Source: Candidatus Poseidonia sp. (GTDB taxonomy: Archaea; Thermoplasmatota; Poseidoniia; Poseidoniales; Poseidoniaceae). From it: 64,000 bases of DNA. Under the pieces are notes generated by a model that had not been told where the DNA came from, did not search any database, and saw nothing but the letters and a program-made list of their open reading frames with translations. The stretch is taken from contig JAURDA010000001.1 in the NCBI GenBank assembly GCA_030828165.1, positions 1-64,000 of the forward strand, written 5' to 3'. Both the position numbers and the translations under genes were made by a program. How positions within the stretch are numbered: the stretch's first letter is position 1; the number at the start of each line of letters is the position of its first letter. Positions 32,901 to 41,626 of the stretch are shown piece after piece.

Positions 32901-35591
32901 GCCGTTGGCCGTGGTCCAACCGCTGTCGGGGTCGGAGTACCCGTCCCCGTCCTGGTCTGCACACCCGTTCCGGTCTTCGTCCGAGGGTCCTGCTACGGTT
33001 GTGCACGCATCGGCCCCGTTGGAGGTTGTCCACCCGCTGTCGCCGTCGGAGAACCCGTCGCCGTCGGTGTCGGTGCAGCCGAAGCGGTCGCTTGTGGAAT
33101 TCCCTGCCAGCGAAATGCACGCGTCGGGTTCGGTACCGGCAGCGTTGTCGCCGTAGCCATCAAAGTCGCTGTCTTCCCACTGGGTCGCATCGGACGGGAA
33201 GGCATCGGCGCCGTCGTTCACCGTCCAGTTGCCGTCGGGGTTGGAGTACCCGTCGTTGTCGGTATCGGGGCATCCCGTTCGATCGGCGGTGGAGGTGCCG
33301 GCCGTGTTGTTGCAGTCGTCATCGTCGTCCTCGTAGCCGTCCCCGTCCGTGTCTTGGGTGAGGTTGGTGAGGGTGTAATCCCCCGTCATCGCGAGGGCGA
33401 AGAACTGAGGTCCAGTCGGGACGTTGGAGCCAAGCACGTGGACTTCCCAGGTGCCTTGCGCAGGGCTTGCGAGCGTGAGCCCCCGCGTGTTGTCGAGGTT
33501 GTTGGACAAGTTGGTCCACGTTCCCGAAGGGCTCTTGAACGCAAGGTCAAGGTCGTTCACGAGGTTGGTGCTGGCCGAAGGCGTTGAGGCCGGGTCGGTC
33601 CAGGACAGGGCGAAATTGATGTCAGCAGCATTGGCGGGGACGTTGAACGACCATCCCCGTTCAGCGTTTGTGGTGACCGATTCGCCTTGGAGCCAGGAGG
33701 TGTTGATGGCCTGCGTCATGTTGACCAGACCCCAACCTTCGTGGTTGTTTGGAGCGGCTTCACCGGCACCGTTGGTCGACGAGGAATACTGTCCATCCAT
33801 GTCATGTGCGCTTGCGGTAAAGATGGCTTTGATGAGGGCCGACGTGGGGGCGCTCTCACCTTCGTTGTCCATCAGGTGTTGCAAGAGGAGCGCCGTTGCG
33901 CCTGCGGTCAGCGGCGTGGCCATGCTCGTCCCGCCCATGTAGGTGTAACTGGCGTTGTGGGCGAGCCAACCGGTGTCGCTCGTGCTGCGTGACTTGGTCG
34001 AGAGGATCATGGTTCCAGGGGCGGTCACCTCGGGTTTGAGGCGGCCGTCGTCGGCCGGTCCACGGGATGAAAATGCTGCCATTCCTTGGGGGTTATCGGC
34101 AATTTTGTCGCCCGAAACCGGAGAGGCAGGATAACCGAAGGCTGACCCCCATGTCCAGGTCATGTTGGCCCGGTCGTTTTCCCCTGCACCCACGGTGAGG
34201 ACGTTCTTTGCCGTGGCCGGCGAACCCATGGAATCCAAATCAATTTCGCCGTCCGAGTTGGCGTCTGCTCCCTCGTTGGCGGCGGCGAACAAGATCACCA
34301 ACTCGTCGTAGGTACGGGCGCTGGCATCGGCTTGCGCCGAAGAGGTGGTGTAAGCTCCTGCTACGTCCGAACCCCAAGAATTGGTGTGGACACGGCTGCC
34401 GTTGGCCCATGCAAGGGAAAACATGTCATCGAGGTCGTTGGGAATGCCGATGAGCGACTCATCGCCGTTGTTCAGCGTGGTTGCGATGGAATGGAACAGG
34501 AGGTGGGCCTCCGGTGCAGCACCGATGATGGCGCCGTTGCTGTGCGTCCCGTCTCCCAAAACCGATCCCGCCACGTGGGTTCCGTGCCCGTGGAGGTCCT
34601 CAGCATCGTCTCCGCACGGACTCAAACTGTAATACGAGCACTCTGCTGCGGTGGGAGGGAAGGAGAGAATCCCCGTGATGTGGTCCCGGAAATCGGGGTG
34701 CATGTTGGTGTTGTTCACGCCGTTGTCAAGACCCGTGTCGGCCACCGTGACGATGATGCCCGAACCGTCAAGTCCCGACCAACCGGTGTTGATGGCGGCC
34801 ATGTTGGTTCCGCTCCAGACATCGGTGACGTTCATCACCTCAATTCCCTTTGAATTCAAGATTTCAAAAAACGGCTTGGCTTCAATCCATTCGACGGTGT
34901 CTTGGTGCGCCAGCCAAGCCAAACCACCGCTGTCAACGGTAGCCGTGGCGAACCGTCCGCTGTGGGAGTCCACTTCCACACCGCTCTGTGCGCTCGTCCC
35001 TTCGGGCAGAGCGTCACCGGCGAGCATGATGTTCACCATGGCCCAATCGTCGTTCACAAAGGGATTGGGTGAATACATCTCAAGGCCGTTCATTCCTCGC
35101 ACAAGGTCGGTCTGGACCTTGTCGACCGCATCCATTCGCGCCATGCCGAGAACGTTGAGGGCGGCCAGTTGGGCAGGGGTGCTGCCCCCAACATCGCAAT
35201 GGAAGCCGCTCGGTGGGAGGAAGGAGAAGCATTCGATGCCGGCTGCGGCCAATTGGCCGTGCCAGTCGGTCGGCACCGGGTAGGCGTGGCTGAGGAGATG
35301 GAAACCGTCAACCCGGGATTCCCCCGTCAGGTCGGCCCAATCCATCGGGGCGACGAGGGTCACGTCTCTGAACAGGAGACGAGATACATCCGTGCCGGCT
35401 TCCGAAGCCAGCCATCCGTATTCCGCCGTCGCCATCGGTGCGATGCCGAGTTGAGCCAATCCCGCCAAGTCCGCATCGCTTTGGGCTTCCAAGGTGGTGG
35501 ATTGAGCCGAAACGAGAACCGCTGGGGAGAGAACTTGGAGCAACATCAGCGTTGAAAACAAAACGGTGGCTCGACGGCGTTGCCTCTGCAT
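29994..35591 (-). CDS. Giant secreted subtilisin-like protease with thrombospondin-type-3 calcium repeats (1865 aa)
   Basis: Exported, cell-anchored S8 serine protease. ATG 35591 opens a basic signal peptide (MQRQRRRATVLF... SAQS). The catalytic triad is intact: Asp285 (VADTGLDNG), His336 (HGHGTHVAG) and Ser556 (GGTSMATPL). A P-domain-like jelly roll follows (about residues 660-740). Residues about 745-1645 are some 30 DxDxDGxxD calcium-binding repeats with interspersed CPxxxGTS pieces. A beta-sandwich follows, then one membrane helix (MAVLILFVLMGALML) and a basic tail. Upstream in-frame starts at 35618 and 35654 exist but would add residues before the signal peptide. Calcium-dependent stalk plus protease suggests surface digestion of protein, a known trait of marine planktonic euryarchaea. 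Confidence 0.9.
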   Translation of the reverse strand: MQRQRRRATVLFSTLMLLQVLSPAVLVSAQSTTLEAQSDADLAGLAQLGIAPMATAEYGWLASEAGTDVSRLLFRDVTLVAPMDWADLTGESRVDGFHLLSHAYPVPTDWHGQLAAAGIECFSFLPPSGFHCDVGGSTPAQLAALNVLGMARMDAVDKVQTDLVRGMNGLEMYSPNPFVNDDWAMVNIMLAGDALPEGTSAQSGVEVDSHSGRFATATVDSGGLAWLAHQDTVEWIEAKPFFEILNSKGIEVMNVTDVWSGTNMAAINTGWSGLDGSGIIVTVADTGLDNGVNNTNMHPDFRDHITGILSFPPTAAECSYYSLSPCGDDAEDLHGHGTHVAGSVLGDGTHSNGAIIGAAPEAHLLFHSIATTLNNGDESLIGIPNDLDDMFSLAWANGSRVHTNSWGSDVAGAYTTSSAQADASARTYDELVILFAAANEGADANSDGEIDLDSMGSPATAKNVLTVGAGENDRANMTWTWGSAFGYPASPVSGDKIADNPQGMAAFSSRGPADDGRLKPEVTAPGTMILSTKSRSTSDTGWLAHNASYTYMGGTSMATPLTAGATALLLQHLMDNEGESAPTSALIKAIFTASAHDMDGQYSSSTNGAGEAAPNNHEGWGLVNMTQAINTSWLQGESVTTNAERGWSFNVPANAADINFALSWTDPASTPSASTNLVNDLDLAFKSPSGTWTNLSNNLDNTRGLTLASPAQGTWEVHVLGSNVPTGPQFFALAMTGDYTLTNLTQDTDGDGYEDDDDDCNNTAGTSTADRTGCPDTDNDGYSNPDGNWTVNDGADAFPSDATQWEDSDFDGYGDNAAGTEPDACISLAGNSTSDRFGCTDTDGDGFSDGDSGWTTSNGADACTTVAGPSDEDRNGCADQDGDGYSDPDSGWTTANGADAFPTDSTQWADSDGDGYGDNPPPATSGDGCPSTSGTSIHDRYGCTDTDGDGYSDPDVLWTTSSGADAFASDNTQWADSDGDGYGDNATGNNPDACPSQFGTSTEAGRLGCTDTDGDGYADVDDAFPSEATQWADSDSDGYGDEASGFEGDACPSTSGTSTRDRFGCTDTDNDGSSDGDANWTTTDGADIAPNDSTQWLDSDGDGYGDNPSGTNGDACPLIAGNSTNDRRGCTDSDGDGYSDPDVLWTTDDGADAYPLDPTRWGDNDGDGFDDGLDDDCPTVFGTSVHDRKGCPDQDGDGYSDPDSGWTTGDGADAFMTDSSQWNDTDGDGFGDEPTGSLPDACPNTYGESWQNGTLGCPDADEDGWADSEDSHPNEVTQWLDGDGDGYGDNPGGVNPDACPTAYGNSTQGNRLGCPDTDGDGWDDAIDALPNLATQWLDQDGDGYGDNASGLQPDACPGESGTSTEDRYGCVDDDGDGYSNASDAFPDDPTRWVDTDGDGYDDAEDACPFTNGNSSLDRFGCLDYDGDGVSNPSPAVGNQSGWNLSDGADAFPYDATQTADQDGDGFGDNASGMQADACPTTSGTSTVDRFGCEDGDGDGTSDTNDAFADDASQWNDADGDGFGDHPNGTQADACPNAVGTSTLGGFGCPDGDGDGAGDELDLWPTDATQWFDSDGDGYGDEASGTDGDACPGEAGTSTMGGTAGCPDNDGDGWANDQDAFPDQASQHADGDGDGYGDNASLGAHRPDHYPNDGTRYAAEAAMTCSPVSIDVDLAASGWFSFTCTLSTTMASAFAANVNWEATNNIVGENSNHFITFTSESGTSQTVTFSGTAKATGNHQLQLSAREPGAEYPMDTVTVVIRATDSNAPVITADEAEGSGLSTLIENPVIQASMAVLILFVLMGALMLRGRAKSAKESERRARRMADYRDTHGMVDLPQRSMVQQQRPPPASRLRESSIFDEFRKR
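30690..33350 (-). repeat. About 30 tandem aspartate-rich calcium-binding repeats
   Basis: The protein pattern DxDGDGYxD recurs about 30 times, alternating units ending SDPDSGW or ADAFP with units ending GDNxSGxxPDAC and GTSxxDRxGC. At DNA level the region is a run of near-identical GTCGCCGTC blocks. Open frames on both strands here are by-products of this composition. Confidence 0.9.
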
Positions 35592-35731
35592 GATTGATGG
35601 GAAACCGAGAACCCTCATCAAAGATTGGTTGGATGGTCTCGGTGAATCCACCAAGTGAGCGAGGGTTCAAGAGATGCAGACTGGGGCGTTGCTCCATGAC
35701 GAGAGCCCACGCGTCCGGCGGCGGCAAGGAC

Positions 35732-37549
35732 ATGATGTCCCCCGAAGACATCAACGAGGGCGCGGAGGTTCTCGGAAAGCAGATTTGGCGCGTGGTCCCT
35801 TACGCCAAAAAATACCCCGGACGTGTGTTCACGGGCATCTTCGCCAACGCCGCCGCGCGCTTCTTCGACCTCATGCCGTTTGTCGCCATCGGTTTGGCCG
35901 TGGACTATTTCACCACCGACGTGCTCTCTGGACCGCAAATCGTCCAAGACATGGTCACCGGTATTCACAGCGACCCGGCGTACGGCTACGGGATTCTGAT
36001 CTTCCTCGGTTTCCTCTGCCTCGCCATCTTCCAAGGCATTTCCGAATACGCCTGGCAGACCTTGGGTTACAACATCCAGCACGACCTTCGGATGGACGCC
36101 ACGCGCTCGCTCATCGCCATGGAAGCCTCGTACTACGACCTGCGTCAGACGGGTCAAATCATGTCGGTCCTCTCAAGCGATGTCAATCAACTCGAGGACG
36201 TGGTCTCCGATTCCTCCACCTCCATCATTCGGATCGTCATCACCTTCGCCACGGCCTTCATCATTCTCGTCCTGATGTCGTGGAGGTTGGCCGCCGTTCT
36301 CTTCGCTCCGATTCTGTTCATCGTTCCGGCGGTCTACTGGTTCTCGACACGCGTGCAACGAAAATACCGCAAACAACGCGAGTCCACGGGGGACATCCAC
36401 GCCATTCTCGAGAACCTGATTTCGGGCATCGCCGTCGTTCAAGCCTACAACGCTGAGGAGTGGGAAGCCGACCGTGTTTCGGTTGAATCCGGTTCCTACC
36501 GTGACCAAGCCATGGGTGCGAGCAAGGACCGCAACCGCTTCATTCCGATGATTTACGCCGTCGCCGGCGTGGCGTTTGGACTGCTCGTGACCGCCGGCGG
36601 TTACCTCGCCAGCACGGGCGAAATCACCACGGGGCAATTGGTGACCTTCTTGCTCATCAGCACCCGAATGACGATGCCGATGTTCATCTTCGGCATCCTC
36701 GTCAACCAACTTCAACGGGGCGAAGCGGCAGCCCGGCGCGTCTTCGCAGCGGTTGATCTTGAGCCCACCATCGTCGACGAACCCGATGCCGTCCCCCTTG
36801 AAGGCGGCCTTCAAACCATTGAGTTCAAGGACGTGTTCTTCACCTATCCAAACACCTCCATCAAGGTGCTCAACGGCATTTCGTTCAAGGTTGAAGGAGG
36901 CGATTTCCTCGGCATCATGGGGCACACGGGAGCCGGCAAGACCACCATTTTGAAACTCATCATGCGCTATTACACCCCCGACAGCGGGGAGGTACTCGTC
37001 AACGGCAAACCGATCACGGCCTTCACCCTGCACTCGTTGCGCGAAGCCATCGGTTTTGTCAGCCAGGACCCCTTCTTGTTTTACGGCTCGGTTCGGGACA
37101 ACGTCATCTACAACCAAGAGGCCACGGATGCCGAATTGGAAGCGGCCCTCCACATGGCGGGTGCTTGGGACTTCGTTCAGGAACTCGAAGAGGGCATGAA
37201 CACCTTGGTCGGTGACCGCGGCGCCATGCTCAGCGGCGGTCAACGTGCACGAATTTCCCTCGCCCGAGCCCTCCTGAAGTCGCCCAGCCTGCTCATTCTC
37301 GACGAAGCGAGCAGCGCCTTGGATGCTGAAACGGAGCGACGCATTCAGGAAAACCTGCTCTCAACGGGCAAAGACCGGGCGACGATTGCGGTCGCTCACC
37401 GACTGAGCACCATCCGAAACGCCAACGAAATCCTGTCCATGGTCGACGGTGCCATCGTCGAACGAGGTCTCCACGACGAACTCGTCGCGTCCGGCGGCGT
37501 CTACGCCAGTCAATGGACCATCCAAACCGGCGACATGGCCGGTTTGTGA
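35732..37549 (+). CDS. ABC exporter, fused permease and ATPase (MsbA/multidrug type)
   Basis: Half-transporter that dimerises to export lipid, peptide or drug. N-terminal six-helix permease (about residues 30-330), then ATPase with Walker A GHTGAGKTT near residue 397, Q-loop SQDPF, signature LSGGQRARISLARAL near residue 498, Walker B LLILDEASSALD and switch His in AVAHRLST. Length 605 is typical. Start is uncertain: ATG 35732 has AAGGA close by, ATG 35735 has better spacing and ATG 35696 would add 12 residues. Divergent from the subtilase gene, 140 bases away. Substrate unknown; with neighbouring surface proteins an envelope role is plausible. Confidence 0.88.
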   Translation: MMSPEDINEGAEVLGKQIWRVVPYAKKYPGRVFTGIFANAAARFFDLMPFVAIGLAVDYFTTDVLSGPQIVQDMVTGIHSDPAYGYGILIFLGFLCLAIFQGISEYAWQTLGYNIQHDLRMDATRSLIAMEASYYDLRQTGQIMSVLSSDVNQLEDVVSDSSTSIIRIVITFATAFIILVLMSWRLAAVLFAPILFIVPAVYWFSTRVQRKYRKQRESTGDIHAILENLISGIAVVQAYNAEEWEADRVSVESGSYRDQAMGASKDRNRFIPMIYAVAGVAFGLLVTAGGYLASTGEITTGQLVTFLLISTRMTMPMFIFGILVNQLQRGEAAARRVFAAVDLEPTIVDEPDAVPLEGGLQTIEFKDVFFTYPNTSIKVLNGISFKVEGGDFLGIMGHTGAGKTTILKLIMRYYTPDSGEVLVNGKPITAFTLHSLREAIGFVSQDPFLFYGSVRDNVIYNQEATDAELEAALHMAGAWDFVQELEEGMNTLVGDRGAMLSGGQRARISLARALLKSPSLLILDEASSALDAETERRIQENLLSTGKDRATIAVAHRLSTIRNANEILSMVDGAIVERGLHDELVASGGVYASQWTIQTGDMAGL

Positions 37550-38110
37550 TCAGACCTGAGCCGGGCGTCGAAGCAGCACCAGGTTGACTGTCGCCACGAC
37601 GATGATGAATCCGGAGAGCCAAATCGGCATCAGCGGGACGTGCTCGTATGGCAGATGCAGCATGTCCAAGAGCGATTCGCCACGCGTAAAGGTGCCGCCA
37701 ATGGATGCGGTGGTGAGAATGAGGCCCACGGCCACCATGCCCCCGAGCGCCTGCCAGCGGCGACCCCATTCGTGCAACCAGACCTCGGAACCTTGTCGCC
37801 ATCGCGTCAGCAAGACACCAAACGCCAAGCCGAAGGCCGTTGAGGCGAGCAGCATTTTGTTGATGAGCAGCGGGTGGTCAACGCCTTCGCCGGGACTCGC
37901 TTGGATACCGGTCATGATGGCCATCGGCATCGACAGCAAGCCGAAGGCGAGGGCGAAGTGCGCAACGTTGTCGGCGAGGGTGAGATGGCGTCGCATCCCC
38001 AACAGGTCGTGGCTGGCGAGGCCGGCGAGAAGGAAGGCGGCTCCGGCCATCGCAAAGGCGCCAACGGTCATTTCCGTGCTCACCACGTGAAGCGTACCTG
38101 CGGAAACCAT
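37550..38110 (-). CDS. Five-helix membrane protein with membrane-facing histidines, function unknown
   Basis: Not recognised. 186 residues with five predicted membrane helices. Several His lie at or in helices (TLHVVSTEM, NVAHFALAF, HPLLINKMLL, HLPYEHVPLM), a pattern found in b-type cytochromes and in DUF2231-like membrane proteins, so heme binding is possible but unproven. Its start overlaps the stop of the C-x3-CH protein gene (ATGA), so the two are translationally coupled, and it ends directly against the ABC exporter stop. Context with two secreted proteins bearing Cys-His motifs suggests a joint redox or surface function. Confidence 0.6.
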   Translation of the reverse strand: MVSAGTLHVVSTEMTVGAFAMAGAAFLLAGLASHDLLGMRRHLTLADNVAHFALAFGLLSMPMAIMTGIQASPGEGVDHPLLINKMLLASTAFGLAFGVLLTRWRQGSEVWLHEWGRRWQALGGMVAVGLILTTASIGGTFTRGESLLDMLHLPYEHVPLMPIWLSGFIIVVATVNLVLLRRPAQV

Positions 38111-39084
38111 CAGTCCTCACCTCCAATTTCATTCAAATCCGCTTCGTAGGCTTTCAGTGAGCTTTGGGAGCGCCGGTGTTGGAGGCCGACGAAAAGGGAC
38201 GTCGCCGCCACCAACATCGCCAGCGATTGAACGTAGGCCGTGGGTTCGTCAACCGACCACGACGCATCGTCGCTGTTGATTTGGAACCAAGGGGTGGTTT
38301 GGGGGGGCCCTTCGCCTTCGAGATGGGCGCGCCACTCGATGACAACCGGTTGAACGCTCGCTGGAAGCGTGAACGCCCACGAACCGTCCTCAAGTTGGCG
38401 CACGCTGGCTGTTTGGGCTTCACCGCCCACGGTTCGCCAGTCAACGGCGACGACGTCCACAAATTCGGTTTGAAGATTCACTTCGGTGTCTTGACCCACG
38501 GTGATTTGGGTCGGCGGCGTGAACGTTGCTGAGAGGCGTGGGAGGTTTTCCGGTACCTCCACCACGCTGACGGTGGCCGGAGAAGCGGTTGCTCCGAAGA
38601 ACGGTGCTTCGCTGCCGTCTTGCGTGCCGTGGTGAATGGCGGCGTGGAGGTTGTAGGTTCCTACGGCGGGGGCTCGCAAGGTCCACGAAACGGTGTGATT
38701 GGTTTGCCCGGGAGCGATTTGCGCTTCGACGTAATTTTCCACACCCCCTTCGCTGTTGGAGATCACGGTCCAACCGTCGTCGGCAGGCGTGTCCTCGGCA
38801 CCGGAGAGGTCGCTGAGCAGGAAGACGCCCAACAGGCCGTTGGTGGTGGTTTGAATGTTTGAAACGGTGACGGAAACGCTGGTCAACAACGCATCGTACG
38901 CCACCTCAGGCGCTTCAACGGTCACGGTTGCGGGCGAGGACCGGTTCATGTCGGCGTCGCCGTGGCAGGCTCCACCGCATTGCGCATCAAAGGTGCCCGC
39001 ACCAACGCCGCTGGGGTTTGCGGCTCCTTGGCTCGAGGCGAGCAAGAGCATGGCGAGAACGCCCAACAGGCGATGCCGGGTCAC
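38110..39084 (-). CDS. Secreted anchored protein with C-x3-CH motif
   Basis: 324-residue exported protein: signal peptide (LLGVLAMLLLASSQGAANP), then immediately AQCGGACHGDADM, i.e. Cys-x3-Cys-His where heme c sites normally have Cys-x2-Cys-His, then two beta-sandwich domains (SVSVTVSNIQTTTNG; EVNLQTEFVDVVAVDW) and one C-terminal membrane helix (VQSLAMLVAATSLFVGL) with a basic end. The layout (signal, CxnCH, reelin/choice-of-anchor-V-like sandwich, anchor) parallels the gene just upstream. Whether it binds heme or another metal cannot be told. Overlaps the upstream gene's end by four bases and the downstream membrane protein by the ATGA overlap. Confidence 0.65.
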   Translation of the reverse strand: MTRHRLLGVLAMLLLASSQGAANPSGVGAGTFDAQCGGACHGDADMNRSSPATVTVEAPEVAYDALLTSVSVTVSNIQTTTNGLLGVFLLSDLSGAEDTPADDGWTVISNSEGGVENYVEAQIAPGQTNHTVSWTLRAPAVGTYNLHAAIHHGTQDGSEAPFFGATASPATVSVVEVPENLPRLSATFTPPTQITVGQDTEVNLQTEFVDVVAVDWRTVGGEAQTASVRQLEDGSWAFTLPASVQPVVIEWRAHLEGEGPPQTTPWFQINSDDASWSVDEPTAYVQSLAMLVAATSLFVGLQHRRSQSSLKAYEADLNEIGGED

Positions 39085-40328
39085 GCTTCTTCACCTCCTT
39101 TTCGGAGGGCGGCCAGCGGCATGAGCGCCAAGGCCAGCAGCAGAACACCGCCCAAGACAAATCCACCAAGGTCCGACGGTGACGGCTCCTCGACACCGGT
39201 CAAGACGACCTCAGCGTCCACGGCATCCGCACCGGCGATGAACACCCGTTCGTCGTTGAAGGGCTGAACGGTGTAGGCGGTCGGCCCGCTCATCAGCGGG
39301 AGGTCGGTGAAGCGGGTTGAATCGGTTTGTCCGATGACAACGCCGTTGCGCAGCACGTTGAAGCTCGTCACGTCACCGTTCCAATTCCACTCGAGGTCAA
39401 CTTCTCCGTTGTTTTGCGGGGTGGCCTCAAGGTCGCTGATGAACGGCCCGTTGACCGGCTCCAAGTCGATGGTTGCCGTCGCCGTGGCGCCGTTGGCGTC
39501 GGTCACGGTCAAGGTCACGGTTTCGCTGGCATCCAATACCAACGCCACCTCAACCCCGGTTGCGCTTTGGCTCCCCCATGACCAGCGGTAGGAGAGGTCG
39601 CCTCCATCGGCGTCGGTTGAGGCTTCGCCGGACAGGAGGATGGTTTCTCCGAACCAAACCTGGGTCGAGCGAACATCCACGGCGGCGGTTGGCGCAAGGT
39701 TCGCCACGACGTGCGTGTGTTCCTGCACTTCGCTTGTGCTCTGACCGTCCGTTGCTTGAATCACCGCGGTCCATACCTGTCCGGGGGCGAGTTTGCCAGC
39801 GGGGACGCCGGTCGCGTTCTCCAAGGCAGCATCTCGGAAGCCGTTCTTGAACCACGATACGGTGAGCGTGACGTCGTCGCCGTCCACATCGCTCGTCGTG
39901 AGCGTTGGAAGCAGGTCAACGAGTGAAGAGGAGGCCGTCGGCCAAGAAAACGCTACGGTCGGCGGGGCGTTCTCGATGAGAACTGCAGCCGTCGTGAATT
40001 CGCTTGAACCGTCCGTGCCGTCCGTCACCGTCACCACGGCGTGCCAGGATTGGCCGCGCTGAAGCCGGGAAGCCTCCATGCGCAAGGCGTCGCTGCCTGC
40101 GGCTTGGGCTTCGCCGTCCATGTACCACGTCACGGTCTCCACCGAGCGCTCGTCACCGTCGGGATCCTCGGTCGTGAGGTTGAGATGGAGGTCGTGCAGA
40201 GCGGAAAACGAAGCCGACTCCAGCGTTGCCTCAACCACGACGGGTGGGCGTTGGCCACGGTGATTGCGGGTCCGGTTTGAGCTTGCGACCACGCAAGTCC
40301 GTCGGAAATGCTCACGCTCGCCTGCCAC
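39081..40328 (-). pseudogene. C-terminal part of a frameshifted PKD/Ig-like repeat surface protein
   Basis: This frame continues the gene that starts at 41584. Coding homology begins only near 40245 (VVVEATLESASFSALHDLHL); the residues before it in this frame are out-of-frame reading. It holds three to four Ig/PKD-like repeats (EDPDGDERSVETVTWYMDG; STDADGGDLSYRWSWG) like those of the N-terminal part, a fibronectin-III-like unit (NGEVDLEWNWNGDVTSFNVLRNG) and the C-terminal membrane helix FVLGGVLLLALALMPL with basic end. It has no signal peptide of its own, while the upstream part has no anchor. A single missing base around 40236-40255 explains both, from sequencing/assembly error or true disruption. 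Confidence 0.7.
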
Positions 40329-41584
40329 AGGTCCCCCTTTGTTGTGTGTTCAGCCGGGAGCGGGTTGAGGTTGTCAAGTTCCGGTTGGACCTCTCCGTTC
40401 TTCGTCCAAACGAGTTCGGTTTCGACAATGGCGTCGCCCTCGGGGTCGCTTTCGGTCCATGAGAGGGCGATGGCGTCAGCGGTGGTCGGGTTTTGCGAAG
40501 GTGAAACGGTGATGTTGGCGACGGTCGGGGCTTCGTTCGTTGAACCGATCATCACCGGAGCGGAGGTGAACCACGCTGAAACATCTTCACCGTCGGCCAC
40601 CCGCACTTGAACGTCCCAGACATCGCCGGGACGGGTGGCCAGAGCTGGCAAGGTGCTCGTGTTGTGAAGCGAGGCTTGGGGCGTGCCGTCAAGGCGCCAC
40701 CTGGATTCGCTCGAAGCGACGGTGTCGCCGTCAGGGTCGTTCGAGGCGAAGGTGAACGAAACATCGTCGGACGTGTCCGGGGCTTCGTCACTCACCTCGA
40801 GGTCGGTCACGGCGGGCGCGCTGTTGAGCACGGTGACGGTCGCCGAGTTGACGGTGTCTCCTTCGTCCACGCCGTCGGAGGGCGTGACCGAAACGAACCA
40901 GATGTCGCCTTTGTTCGTTGCGCTGGCAGGCAGGGTTGCCGAGGTGTGGGCGGCTTGAACAACACCGTTGCGATGCCAAGCGAACACCGTCCCGCTTTCC
41001 CCGTCGCCGTCCTCGTCGGCGTAGGTGTAGGTGGCGGTGAGGGCGTCCAACGTGGTGGGTTGGGCGGGGGTGAGCGCAACATCGCTGACCTCGGGGGGGT
41101 TGTTGGTGGACACCGCCTCGCTCACCGACAACGAGGTGGTGGCGTAACTGTCGCCGCTGGTGAATCCGTTGTTGTTCGCAGACAGGACTGCGAGGTCGAA
41201 TTGCGTTGCTCCCGACCCCGCTGAAGGAGCCGTCCAATCAAGGCTCCACGAGGTCGTTCCGGGTGAGAAATCGTGGGTGGCTTGCAGCCCGTTGCCCGCC
41301 ACTTGGGTGTTGGCGTCGGGATTGGAGAGGGTGCCTTTGCTCACCTCCAGATTGAAGCCGCCCGTGGCCGGTGAACCCGCCATGCTGACGCCGAGGGTGT
41401 AACTTGTTCCCGGCGTGTACGCCGAGGGTAAACCCGTTAACTGAGCGGAAAATCCGCTGGATGACCCGTGGCAGGAACACCCGTTCGAGCGGTTGTAGAT
41501 GCCGTCTTCTTTCGCGTGGACGGCACCCGAGGGGAGCAGCGCCAAAAGCAGAAGCGTGAGCAGAATCGCTACCGGTTTTCGCAT
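40130..41584 (-). CDS. Secreted C-x-CH protein with choice-of-anchor-V and Ig/PKD-like repeats (N-terminal part, frameshifted)
   Basis: Starts with a signal peptide (ILLTLLLLALLPSGAVHA), then NGCSCHGSS (Cys-x-Cys-His), then a reelin-like choice-of-anchor-V domain (YTPGTSYTLGVSMAG ... GFNLEVSKG ... SWSLDWTAP) and at least three Ig/PKD-like repeats of about 100 residues (DEDGDGESGTVFAWHRNG; NDPDGDTVASSESRW; SDPEGDAIVETELVW). In its last 35 residues the sequence turns into nonsense (LRQRWSRLRF), while the -1 frame carries on the repeat from near 40245, so the true product is one protein encoded by 39081-41584. Start ATG at 41584 follows AGAGGC. The bacterial relatives usually carry a CxxCH in this place. 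Confidence 0.75.
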   Translation of the reverse strand: MRKPVAILLTLLLLALLPSGAVHAKEDGIYNRSNGCSCHGSSSGFSAQLTGLPSAYTPGTSYTLGVSMAGSPATGGFNLEVSKGTLSNPDANTQVAGNGLQATHDFSPGTTSWSLDWTAPSAGSGATQFDLAVLSANNNGFTSGDSYATTSLSVSEAVSTNNPPEVSDVALTPAQPTTLDALTATYTYADEDGDGESGTVFAWHRNGVVQAAHTSATLPASATNKGDIWFVSVTPSDGVDEGDTVNSATVTVLNSAPAVTDLEVSDEAPDTSDDVSFTFASNDPDGDTVASSESRWRLDGTPQASLHNTSTLPALATRPGDVWDVQVRVADGEDVSAWFTSAPVMIGSTNEAPTVANITVSPSQNPTTADAIALSWTESDPEGDAIVETELVWTKNGEVQPELDNLNPLPAEHTTKGDLWQASVSISDGLAWSQAQTGPAITVANAHPSWLRQRWSRLRFPLCTTSISTSRPRIPTVTSARWRP

Positions 41585-41626
41585 GCCTCTGCATGTTCGC
41601 TTGTCTTTTTGATTGCTTGCTACCGT

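Noticed and set aside
30690-33350. CRISPR-like array
   Set aside because: Repeats are of variable length, fully coding, and translate to calcium-binding units; there are no uniform repeats with unique spacers.
32357-33361. Long plus-strand open frame rich in Arg over the subtilase repeats
   Set aside because: It is the complement of the Asp-rich calcium repeats; its Arg/Cys/Ser-rich composition arises from reversed GAC/GGC codons and it matches no fold.
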